DNA from: Apostichopus japonicus | Taxonomy: Eukaryota > Echinodermata > Holothuroidea > Aspidochirotida > Stichopodidae | Assembly: GCF_037975245.1 (NCBI RefSeq) | Contig: NC_092561.1 | Location: 2,394,501 to 2,454,500 of the forward strand | DNA length: 60,000 nucleotides | Direction: 5' to 3' | Part shown: positions 12,348-24,300 of the stretch, piece after piece | Layout of the letters: every line of letters starts with the position of its first letter | Numbering within the stretch: position 1 is the first letter of the stretch | Notes under the pieces: model-generated | What the model saw: only the letters and a program-made list of their open reading frames with translations | Told to the model about the DNA's origin: nothing | Database searches by the model: none | Position numbers and translations under genes: made by a program

Positions 12348-13324
12348 TCATCATGCAACTAAGCTACTGGCCGGCTGAAAATAATGTAACACGAGAGAAG
12401 TAAAGATTTGATATTACATAGTTCTTGCTTCTACCATTATGATGGCTATAAAAAATATTTCCGCATAGATGAATTTGATTCTGAAGGACATGCAGGTCAC
12501 AAGAGGAAGGACGTTTTTCTCTTTTCGTCATTATAGTTTAATGTTAAGGAAGAAGGAAAAAATCTGTTCTAAACAGGGTCAGTTTGTGAACCGGACTGTG
12601 GTGGGAAGAGAGGGGACACAGAGTGTATATGTTCTATAACCTCATTGATTATAGACACCCTATAGATATACCTCCGCCACTGCTACTATACATACAGTTA
12701 GCACTAGCTAACCATCAGCCTAATGCTTTTTTACAATCAATCAATTAATTAAATCAATTAATGACATTTATAATGCGCACATATCATAAAAAGAAGCTGA
12801 CACAGATGAGTATCACGGTGGCGATTCATAAATGTCTCACATTGATTTTTGTTTTGTTTTCAATATACATTTCTGGCAATCAATTCCATATATTGTTTTT
12901 GTCTCTAAAAGAAACACATTGAGGAGGATTGGTCTCCGCAAGGCTAGGCTAGAAAGCGATTAATAACCTCGTTCGACTTTTTCACTAATTTAAGAGCAAC
13001 GTCTATCTCTCTTGTCCGAACTCTCCCCACCCACTCACCCTAACCACACTCCCTTCTAATGTTTCCTGATATTCGAACCAAACAAAAAGGTTTTAATGGA
13101 ATCTTTCTAGCAATACATACTTGCTTTGGAGGTGTAAACTTCTAGAACATGAGCTCTAAGCCTAAAGAATGCATAGATGCAAACAATGCTGAGTACTACA
13201 CACCATGTCTTGCAATCAGGGATCTTAGTTTGCCAAGCATTTCTTCTAAACTTAATGATCACCTTAGTGTCACGATACCCCCCCCCCCCCCCCACCTCTC
13301 CCAGCAGTTTCTTATAAACCTCTA
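12345..13324. other. Intergenic, no gene seen
   Basis: About 1 kb of AT-rich sequence. It contains an isolated CCTCCGCCACTG (about 12671-12682) that resembles the right end of the CAGTGGCGGAG MITE family, with no partner end found, and a C-run near 13280. No exon is recognisable. Confidence 0.5.
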
Positions 13325-15712
13325 ATAAACTCCTTTTCATACTAAAAGCTTTATCCAACAATATGTCTGTTAAACAATTGATTGGTATCTAATGATGTGA
13401 GTATGTACATTAACTTCTTCAAGGCTCATATCAGGGTACCCGTCACTTGACGAAAAAACCTATTCACTTGAATCAAACTTTGCACGCAACTTGAAAGCAC
13501 ATTCATATAACAATGACCCCCATGTACTTTTTTCTTCTTCTCTTGCATGTGCACAAAAAGTAAAATTATGGTGGTATCATGAAAGAAAAAACATTCTTAA
13601 CGAAAGACAATAAATAAGAGTAGGCAAGACAAAATATTTATAATACATGGTGCAATTGAAGAAAATTATACCAAGGAAGCCAGTATTTTACCCACTCTGC
13701 ACCTTTCATATACTACTAATTAAAATATTCTTTTTTTACCCCGAAATATTCTTTCAAATACAATAGTAATTTATATTGCCTTGGGATTATCTTTTGTAAC
13801 TTGCAATTGAAGATGTAACTTTTAATTCATGAGCGAAACTTTGCACCAAATAACACTATGGAGATATCTTTAACTATTATATTCACACCTGCATTATTAA
13901 GTAAAAATTTGTAAATTATTTCAAATCTTAGCCGAGTGAGCACAATCATAAAATAAATGTTCAATGGTTTCAGTATATTCTTGACAAAAATCACATTTAT
14001 CAGAAGTGATAACTTTTATTAAATGCAAATACTTGTTAGTTGGAATAATCCTTTGCAACAGTCTATATTGAAACCATGTAAGTTTAACGTCACTCGAACA
14101 CCGAAAAGGGACAAAACAATAAAAAGACCAACCCTTTTTACTGATATCAATAGTCTGGCACCACTTAATATACGATTTGTGCTCATAACCTGAAAACTCC
14201 AGCAATCTATTGTAAACTGCTTTAGAACAAAAAGAACCACTTGCATGTAGAGTATTTATATAACTATTATTAGGAAAAATAACCCTTAAAATTGTATCAT
14301 TGGATAAACCCTTCCATTTTTCCTGAATAGAGCTGATAATACCATGATACTCCCAAAAATTGGTTGATATGTTAAACTCTTGAGTAAAATTATCAAAAGT
14401 ATAAAAAGTACCATTACTAATCAAATCGCCAATGAAACGAATACCCTTGTCATACCAACGCTTGTAATATACTGGGCTATTGCCAACTTTAAATAAACTG
14501 CTATTCCAAATTGGCAATGTTAATATACGACCAAACGTAGAGATCTTAAGAGCAATACAATGTTTACAAAAATCTGCCATTTTCAATCCCCCATCGGGGT
14601 ATATCCTTGTCTTCGACTTATACGGTCTGGTTTATTTTTCCACACAAAACGGAAACACATGGAATGTTCTCTTTCAAATTACTCTGTACTGGGTAATGGG
14701 AGCGTCATATAATAGTAATTAAAACAAGGCAATAATAAAGATTTAACAATGGTATATATTATGGTAATGCGACCCAGCACTGTAAGATTACCTTTCTCCC
14801 ACGTCTTTAAAATATTAAACACTTTAGTCAGTTCATTATCATAGTTTTTATTAATCATACTACCAGATTAGTATTAAACACAATCCCCAATAGTGTAAAA
14901 TCGTCAACTTTATTCCAACAGATATTATATTTTTTATTGAAAGAAAACGAAGACCCTTTCAAACTCCCCAACCCAACAAGAAGAGACTTGCTAGGCTTTA
15001 TTTTTAGCCCAGACAAAGAACCAAAATAATCGAGCTGTTTCATAATACTATTAAAAGATATTTCATCCCCGTGCATGAAAAAGGTTGTATCACCAACAAA
15101 CTAAACTAATTTATAACAGCTTCCACCAATATCAATACCCTGGATAGAATTATCATTATTAATAAGAATGCTCAATAATTCTACACTTAAAATAAAGAGA
15201 TATGGAGACAAAGGGTCTCCTTGTCTGCAACCACGTTCAATAGAGATGTTTTCAGATAAAAAGCCATTTACAAGAACAGAGGAATACATATCACTATAAA
15301 AAAGTATCAAACCACTGGATAATGGAAGGACCGAACTAAAAAAGGCGGAGTACATTTCTAATGAACCTAATCGAAAAACTATCGAAAGCCTTTTCAAAAT
15401 CAATCCCAAATAAAATCCATGGCGTTTGATCTTCTTTCAAGACTATTAATAATGTCATACACTGTACGAATGCTATCACCAATATACCGACCCTTGAGGA
15501 AGCCACTTTGGTTCAAAGAAATTATATTAGGGAGAACTGCCTTCAAATCAAATTTTGCACGCAAAGCAGATTCATATATAAGAGTGAGTCCCATGTACTG
15601 GTACTCATATACTAATACTCGTCTTCTGTCATAGTGACCTATCATTGTACTCACGTTTACAGACTTGTACTCGTACTGATATCACGGAGGGAGGGGAATT
15701 CTACATTTATAG
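13325..15712 (-). mobile_element. L1/Tx1-like LINE, copy 2 of the duplicated block
   Basis: Minus-strand reading frames match copy 1 (911-3361) closely and share its outer edges. The RT blocks (SGFLKGRYIGDSIR, GCRQGDPLSPY) lie at about 15100-15650. The catalytic YADD box is damaged: the frame stops near 15100. The tail at 13921-14586 is better preserved than in copy 1 and keeps a complete zinc-binding pattern, CDFCQEYTETIEHLFYDC. Relative to copy 1 it lacks a segment at about 14525 (including the MITE site) but keeps about 290 bases missing from copy 1. Both copies are dead. Shared flanks suggest a segmental duplication rather than two insertions. Confidence 0.85.
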
Positions 15713-15904
15713 TACTGCAAGTCTGGTACATAGCGCCCTCGCTTTTAGATGTCATACCACGACGAATTGCTTCATTGAATTTAAATGATCTATTTGTTAC
15801 TTGCCAAGAATACCAGAGCATAATAAACAGGGATGGATTGAATGCGTCGCAAGTCCTACCCACTATATAATAGCCGATGAGTGTGACTAACGTGGCATCA
15901 TTAG

Positions 15905-16430
15905 CTACCATTCACAAGAACAGATTCATAGACTGCAATTAATCCAGAACTCAGCTGCGCGTATTGTAACTCATTCTCATTAGCATTGTCATATCTTAAA
16001 AAACCTGCAATGGCTACCTGTAAAATATCGTATTATGTATAAAATTCTCCTTATTGTATATAAATCACTTAAAGGACATGGTCTAATGTATATTTCTGAC
16101 TTATTACATATTTATGTCCCCTCTCGTAATCAAAGATCCACCTCTCAATTTTTATTATCTGAAATAAAGTCCAAACATTCTTGGGGGGGGGGGGGGAGGT
16201 CATTTATTGTTTCTGCCCCTCGCTTATGGAACCAACTCCCCTTAAAAATCAGACAAGCATCTACTCTCTCTAACTTTAAGAAGAGCATCAAGTCCCACTT
16301 AATGACAAAAGCTTTCATATAATCTTAAACCATTAAGTTTTTCTTCTGTCAATGTTTTGTATTATTTGTATCATTTCTAATTGTCAATTGCGCCATGAAC
16401 ATTCTTTGAGTGGTGTGTGCGCATTAGAAG
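15905..16430 (+). mobile_element. CR1/L2-like LINE 3' end
   Basis: The plus frame encodes the end of a CR1/L2-type reverse transcriptase: LIQNSAARIVTH, LQWLPVKYRIMYK, KGHGLMYISDLL and SAPRLWNQLPLKIR, stopping at 16322 after one in-frame stop near 15978. The short 3' region runs into an (ATT)n tail. A G-run at about 16183 lies inside the frame. It is a different subfamily from the fragment at 3411-4198. Confidence 0.75.
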
Positions 16431-16434
16431 TCGT

Positions 16435-16453
16435 ATTATTATTATTATTATTA

Positions 16454-16522
<69 letters not shown>
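16435..16522. repeat. (ATT)n microsatellite, LINE tail
   Basis: About 88 bases of ATT triplets with a single GTT interruption, immediately 3' of the CR1-like fragment. CR1/L2 elements commonly end in short tandem repeats, so this probably grew from the element's tail. Confidence 0.9.
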
Positions 16523-16523
<1 letters not shown>

Positions 16524-16813
16524 GTTGGTGTTAGCAGTTCTTTAAGCCTGCTCAGTGCATCGGCAGAAAGCAATGTAATTAACTGTCTTCCCAATGCAAA
16601 AAATATTCATAGTTACGATATTTGTTCAAACTGTCAGAAATGTTTACGCTCTTCAGGTACAGAGTACTAACCGCTGCGCCACGGCAGCTGTTGATATTTA
16701 ATGCTCGTTTTCAATATTGAAAGTTCCTACGAAAGCAAGAGACCGTATTACAGGGCGGCAAAAGCAAACTGCCGTCGCCCGGGATCGAACCCAAGAGCTA
16801 AAATACGTTGAAC

Positions 16814-17693
16814 CAAGGGCGGCGGAACCGGGGGGGGGGGGCACAGGGGGTTCGTGCCCCCACCTTTCCTCAGGTTAAAAATGTGCCCTTTTTCTACATA
16901 AAAATGTCTAAATAAAAAAGAGTTTATAAAGCGAAACCCACGTCGAATTAAAAATATTTCGGGAAGTTTTAAATGTTTACTACCATAGGCGTAGAGCCCA
17001 ATTTGGTTTGAGGGGGCTGTAACGACTTGCCCGAAAAAATATTAGCAAAATTTTTCACGCGCTCCGCGCGCGTTCAACATGTTAAAGTACATATCATATA
17101 GGCATGCGTAGGTTATTACATCGCATGCCAATAACATACAATCATTTTGCCGTGTTATTACCCTTCCATATTGGTTATAATTATTGGGAAAGTCGTTACA
17201 ATAATAATGATCATAATAATATCAGTTTATTCATTGAAAAACACATAGCAAATTATTGTTCTTTCAGTAGGTGCCCGAAAATTATCAGCATATTTCCCGA
17301 ATTTTCACAACAATTTTGGGTTAGGGGAGGGGGGGGGGGGCTGCAGCCCCCCAGCCCCACCGCCTCCTACGCCTATATTTACTACCACAAGGCTTCTGAC
17401 AATCTGGTGAGTGCCATTATGCATATTCAATTTGCCAAAAAAATCCTAAGGATATTCCAAAAATGCATTGCTATATTACATTGTGACTTAATTGTAATAA
17501 GCAGAAGCCATTTATTTTTTCCTTGGAAGGGGGGGGGGGGCGTTGATGGAGTGATGTGTATACGTAAAAACGATAATTCAATAAGAGTTATAAAGGGTAC
17601 TAAATATCAGGCTGCACCAGTCCAATCGAATTTCTGCAAAGTGCCCTTCGACGTCGGTGCCCCTCCAGATTAAAAGTGCTTCCGCCGCCCTTG
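16814..17693. mobile_element. hAT-like non-autonomous element, 880 bp
   Basis: The ends CAAGGGCGGCGGAA and TTCCGCCGCCCTTG are perfect 14-bp inverted repeats. The octamer CGTTGAAC flanks it exactly (16806-16813 and 17694-17701). The 8-bp duplication and CA..TG ends fit hAT. It encodes no recognisable transposase and itself hosts a nested MITE. Confidence 0.92.
16984..17377. mobile_element. Nested hAT-like MITE, ATAGGCGTAG family
   Basis: The termini CATAGGCGTAG and CTACGCCTATA are inverted repeats with one mismatch at the very end. The octamer TTTACTAC flanks it exactly at 16976-16983 and 17378-17385. It inserted into the 16814-17693 element. Confidence 0.88.
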
Positions 17694-17750
17694 CGTTGAA
17701 CTCAAGACAGAATCGGTCACCAAGTACTCTCGGCAGTCTAACAAAATGTT

Positions 17751-19185
17751 TTTCTGTTGCTTATAATAATCTCTTCTCTTGTTAGCCAAACTCATCCACA
17801 AAAAGAATGGGGGAGAGGGAGGGGGAATGTACTATAACCGAAAGTTGTTAGATATGTTAAAATAGTCACACGGTTTACAAAATGTTTGAATTACACTTTT
17901 AGTATTTTTCCGGATTTTTTTTTCTAAATTGATTTCCGACTTTGAGAGAATCTTGTGTAAGATCCTAATGTGGTGATAGTGACACAATTTGAGAAGATTA
18001 CGTTTGCATGTATTACACCTTGCAGTCACTTTCATACCGTATCATGAGCGGAACATATGATATTTACAACTTCTTCTTGCAAAATCTGCAGTGATTTGCA
18101 ACCGTGTCATGTTCAACGCATGAAACGCTTAAAATGTTTTCCTCTTGACTTTCGTTATTACTTCTGCAGTCCGTACCATGGCCGGCAAAGGGGTTCACCC
18201 CCTATCCATGTGCAAACCACCCCCACCCCCACCCCACCCCCATGTGTACCACAAACCATTATGTGTGTAAATCGTTCACAAGGTACAGGACACGCATAGT
18301 GTGCCCCTTTTTATATTGTTGGTGTCCCACCTTGAATTGCTGGTGCCCACCCCTACAACGCAGAAGTCATTGCTACGGGCCTGAGTTTCTAGAGAGTCGT
18401 GCGTTAGTCTATATAGTCCAGTCGCTTTGATTGATCAATGTCTGTAATTTATCAGCGAAGTTCCTCCTTACAGCTGTAGGAAAAAACTCTAATTTATCTT
18501 TTGCTTTGAAACGTCTGTTAACCAATTTATTATGCTGATTTTTTCGAAGGGAATTTTGTTGCCTCTCCGCTAACACCAAAAATATACCTGCAAATCTCAT
18601 TGGTCCCCGTCACAACAAAAGTTATCTCAACTAGTAATTTCTGCATTCTCTTTGGTGGTTGGATTTTGAAAAGGACTTTTAACGTCGCATGGGTTTCAAT
18701 CATTGCAAATCCTATACCACATTATATTACATGTAAATCCGGTTTGTTCAGTAGCTTGTAGACGGCATTATTAGCCTACGATTAAACACACCATACATTG
18801 CCATTAATATACAGTAACGGTAACTAAATCAATCTTCCACAAAAATATTGCAATTGGACAATAATCACGTGCATACAGTGCGGCGGTACATGCTGTGTGC
18901 TTTCGTATATATCGCTCGTGTCTGTGTTGCAATTCGCAGTCTTAATTTTAATTTCATGCAAGCAGAAAGTAAGAGTCACTAATATTATACTATTTTGGAT
19001 ATTATTCAATGTCCCGCCCTTGTGCTCAAATACTCGTTGTTTGATTTGATATGCTCTGCAAATAACTGTTAGGATAGCGAATACCAAATTGGTGGAAAGA
19101 AACTGAACGTATATGTACACATTGGAGCCTCGTTTTTCATTTATCCAGAACCGTGCGCTGTGTCGGTGAATACTTTGAGTCGGTC
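17751..19185. other. Region upstream of the transporter; no gene seen
   Basis: No coding exon is recognisable. An E-box CACGTG lies at about 18866-18871, some 320 bases upstream of the proposed start codon; its relevance is unknown. The transcription start of the downstream gene probably lies in the 3' half of this stretch, but no TATA box was identified. Confidence 0.4.
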
Positions 19186-21047
19186 ATGGGCACTGCCACC
19201 ATGAACAAAAATGCATCTAATGCAGCCAGGGAGGACGACCAATTAATAATACAAGTAAGTCGTTACACATATAGGCACAGTGGCGTAGGAGGGTACTTTT
19301 GTGTGGGGGGCTGAAGACTGATGGCCAGCCTGGGGGAGGGATCTAAGGGAGGGGGTGCCCCCTCCCCTTTGGAATTTTTTTGCATTTCCAGGTGGCCTCA
19401 GATGCAATTTGGTGCAATATAGCACATTTCAACACCCACTCCATTTTGTAAATAATTTTGCATTTCACCTGGCCTTAGATGCAATTTTGTGCTCCAAATG
19501 AGATATTTTTCTCATTTGGAAATGAAAAAGGGGTTTTCTAACTTGCGAAGCGGGCTGGCGGAATGATACTTCCGCCCCCATATTTTTCACTGGGGGGGGG
19601 GGGCTGGCGCCCCCAGCCCCCCGGGTCCTACGCCCTTGTATAGGCACATTAATGTATACATGGTGCGACATGGCGCCGCAAAGACACACTTATGCAGGTA
19701 TGTTTAATATATAAGACACCACGTTACAGGTAATGTCTTTATATAAAAACAAAAGAAGGGGGAATCATGCGGCCATCGGTATGTCGTGATGCAAACGCAC
19801 CACACTACAGGTCTATGTAATTACGCAAGGGCATAATATTCCAGTTATGTAATTAAAGGGCATTACTGAAAATACAGACATGTCACTAGCAACAAAACAC
19901 ATCATAATGCAGGGTAAGTGATAACACAGAGGACCATAGCGCAGTTGCAACACGTACATGCATGCACCTTAAAGGGTGTGAAGACTCGCCCCAAACCGCG
20001 TGCGGCCAACTGAACATGTTAACTTTCCGTTGCTTGCAAGTGACGTTTTGTTCGCGTCGCTACAAAATGCAGACAGTAATGAAACGTGATACCTTGTTAT
20101 CTTTAGCTGGACCTGAGATGTCCATCGCTGTATTGTTTCTACACTGTGCTGTGGGTATTGACCACAGCTGTATGTACTAACTGTACACTAGTGTCTAATT
20201 ACCGACCTTAGCAAGCTCTGTGTGTATTTTCTGGGATCGATGGTGGTGTCTAACATTCTGTTACACCTCATTCGAAACTAGGTCAGATTATCGGCATTAG
20301 ACGTTTTTTTTTGCGCGAGTCTTCACACCCTTTAAATGGTTTCATTAACAGAACACGTTTTTAATGTTGCATATAATACATATCCCTTTTTAGTTACGAT
20401 TGTCTTTATTCTTCAACGAAAGGGCACTCTAGTGATAAAGAAGGTAGAATTAAAAAAATGTAATAGGTCCTCCCTTGTAAGGTTCATCATCACAAAACAG
20501 ACATGTTTCTCCTGTACGAACCCCCCCCCCCCTCCCCCCTCCTGGTCCGCCGCCCCTAATTTTAGAACAATGAAGTCTGTAAAACGGCTTTCTGTTCATT
20601 TATTCCCCAAATAATGTATTTTTCACTCTCTGGGAGGAGCTAGACTTAAAAGATGACTTCGGCGAAGAAGAAGGCAAAAACTAATTTAAAATGTTGTAGA
20701 CTTTTAGAAAACACTGATAGCAGTCCAATTTGTGTATCTATATCACTTTTATCAATTTATCAGTATCAAATTTCATCAATTTATAAATCAATGAATTAAC
20801 ATGAACATTTAGGCCAGCTCTGCGCTGACGTCATCCTCAAGTAACCCTTCAAGTAACATTCAAGAGATGCAACATAGTTGAATATTTTGAAACCGGAACA
20901 GCTATAGAAACGTAAACGTTACCAGCTTTTAAATTGTTCTAATTCTTGGACTAAAGGCATCCATAAAGTCATTTCGATTGGGTACAAAATTTCACTTGCT
21001 ACTCGTAAGATCAATTTCGCGCCCGTGATTATATGTATATATTAACA

Positions 21048-21141
<94 letters not shown>

Positions 21142-21251
21142 TACATATATACATATATACATATATACATATATATATGTTGAGACTAGTAGAACACTAG
21201 TAGTTGTTACTCGGAGTTTCACTCGTTGAGCGATCTTCAGAGAACTGATCA

Positions 21252-21340
<89 letters not shown>

Positions 21341-24300
21341 AACATATACATGTAGGCCTATACATGCATACATATGTACATATATACATACAAATGTGCA
21401 TATCGTTAGTTTTGCCCCAATAAATGTTAAACTGCACGTAACAATTCAAGGTACAATACCACATGCATGTAATTAACAGACATATATGCATACAGACTCT
21501 ACCGGGCTTTATCGGCAACCTACTATAAATCTCATATTTATCTTCTAACTACCCCGTTTTGCTTCGATTGGCTTGTCATGCAGATAACAATAGCTGTAAC
21601 ATATGTAGGCCTATCTAAGTACATATCATACTTGTAGTTCGCTTCATTTATTACTTTCTTTATATCCAAAGCAAACCGTACTGTAATTTTCAATGCGCAA
21701 AGTACAGGTTAGGTAGAGCAGTGCAAGTGGTAGCTATACTCATATATGAGCCGTTGATGTGTGTGTATGTATTGTTTTAATTGTATATTGTGTATGTATT
21801 GTTTTAACAGGCGATCCACGCTAGTTAGTAGTCAACACTTTAACCTCAAATCTGCTACATATTCCATTACTGGTCATTATGGCTCAACATTACTCGGCTA
21901 CAAGTTTCTTTCATGGACTGTCTCTCAAATCCCTCCACCTCAAGAGGGGTTTATCATTCATTTTAGGGCAATAATTGCCAGTGTCAGGACCTCCAGCAAA
22001 GTATTTAAATTTCTTTTCAGCAATTTTGATATGAAATTGGGGCGATACTGATGATCTTTAATTGTTTTGGTTTTTGATTAAATTGATTTTCTCATTAACA
22101 CTTACCATTTCTGTGTATGAGTTACCTGTCATATCGGCCACCCCCCCCATTTTTATTATTTGATTTGATTTTTATTTGATTACGTCATCATGACGTCATA
22201 ATGAACTATATTAGATATTAGATTAGATATTTATTTATTCAGCCAATCATATAAAAATACAATGGAAATTGGTTGATAACGGTTCAACTACCACATTGAC
22301 GGTTCAACTACCACATTGGACGCACAATTTACAGGATATTATAACACTTCTATGTTTCTTTTTGCAGGAAAGTGATGACCCAGACCACCATGGTGAGGGG
22401 TACGGGGTTTGTATCGCAACTGTCTTTAACATCGCTGCCATAGCAGGCACCGGGATTCTTGTCTTGCCTAATGCCTTAGCAAACACAGGTGTGAAACGTT
22501 GGCATATTCCTTACGATATCGCAATTTCTGGGTAGTAGGGGATGGCTGGGGGGATGGGGGGGGGGGGGTCGGGGGACGCAAATGCGTCTTCCAATATGAC
22601 CCGGCACCTAATTATCCACACGCTCACTAGGAGATGTCCATAGGAAGGATAATGTTTTTATGAGATATTAATGTTAAATTAATGTTATATTAATGTTTTA
22701 ACGAAAAAATGTTTTGAAATAATAGACTGAAAACGTATTCGTGACGAAATTTATACACCACAAATAACGTTATCAAAACAAAAGACGAAACGTTTTAATA
22801 ACGTTTTCAAAACGTTTTTGTGTTTGCTGGGATGTGCATAGGGAGTGCCAGGTTTCCTTTGTTTATGGAAATGCATTTCCTTATATCCTTTGTCTATATA
22901 TTCATGCAAAGTATTCATTCATTCTTTCACTTTCTGGCCTATGCGTCCCTTCCCACCCACCCCCAGCCCCGCAAACTAGAATAGAACGAAACTAAGAATC
23001 TATGCTGATACTGACTTGTTAGATGTTGATTTATTTCTGATATACTGATGTTAAAACGTAACATATTGATGTTAATGTCGGTATGCTCATGTTAACTTGT
23101 AACATACTGATATTTTCCCTGACGTTTAGATCTGCTGATTTTTTTCGCCAATATTGTAAAGCAGATACCGTCCCCCCGGGCTGGACGAAACTATTGCTTA
23201 AGCCGTAGTAGTGCTGTTGGTAATACATGATAACACACTGTACCAGCACACTCTAGATAATAAATAGGTTAGTGTATTACGTATACATATACACAGTACT
23301 TCGGTATATAGGCCGTGTAATGAATATATAATATTACAGTTTACCATGTAGTATATTTGCTTTAAAATGTCATTAAATTACCATAGCAACAATAAGTCAA
23401 ATATTTTCACCATAGCAACAATAAGTCAAATGTTTTCATCATAGCAACAATCAGTCAAATGTTTTCATCATAGCAACAATAATGTTATGAAATAGTGATA
23501 CCATCTCTTTGATGTTACCGAAACACTCCATCGAGACACCTTACAGGCCTCTTATGTATTTATCTAGGTCATGGATTCAGTTTTCCCACGAGAAGTTTTA
23601 ACTATCTTATTGAATCTTGGTACAGGGCCTTTTCCCAAAATAGATTCCATTATGTCTGTGGAACATTCGAGAAGGTTCTCTCACGTGGTATGGAAGTTTC
23701 CATAGAAAGGGGATGGACTTCCAAACTCCCAACCAATCAGGGCAGATCAGTGCCAGTGCACTTACTTTTATATCGTTAAGCTAATACAGGATGGTCAGTT
23801 TATTGGCTGCCTACTGATTATGCGCAGTGAGATTTTATGGAAGTAAGGTTTAAAAGTAAAAGGAGGCCGAAAATTTGAGCACTCCGTCAGCAAAGTTTAT
23901 CACTTGGTCAGCAAATTTATCACTCCGCCGAAAGTTCATCACTCCTAATTGTTTAATTGACGGAGTCAAGTCAAGTCAAGTCAAATCATTGTAATTTAGT
24001 TTTATTTGTAAAGAGAATCGACAGAGAAGAAATTATACCGAATCATCAAATCAAATCCTATCTCGTCAACTTGTTTTTTGTGTGAACTCATTATTTTCTT
24101 CCGTTCGAGATATCTCCTGAAGAAGCATAAATACGGCATCAAGATATCCCAGTACCTTTCTATCGCGAGTCCCGATATAGTTTTACTATCGGAGGAGCCG
24201 GGCTCGACACAATATTACATGGTGGAGATCGGTTGCTTTCTTCAGGAACAAAACGGTAACGGAACTTTTCACAACTTTCGTTCGTTACGTTCAATAACGA

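Larger units (their letters stand above)
16650..17750 (-). mobile_element. tRNA-derived SINE sequence, split by a MITE
   Basis: On the minus strand a tRNA-like body with a B-box-like GGGTTCGATCCC (near 16785) is split from its upstream half (17694-17745) by an 880-bp element. A second tRNA-like start, GTGGCGCAGCGGTTAG (near 16670), follows. Both look like promoter boxes of tRNA-derived SINEs rather than functional tRNA genes. Extents are approximate. Confidence 0.55.
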
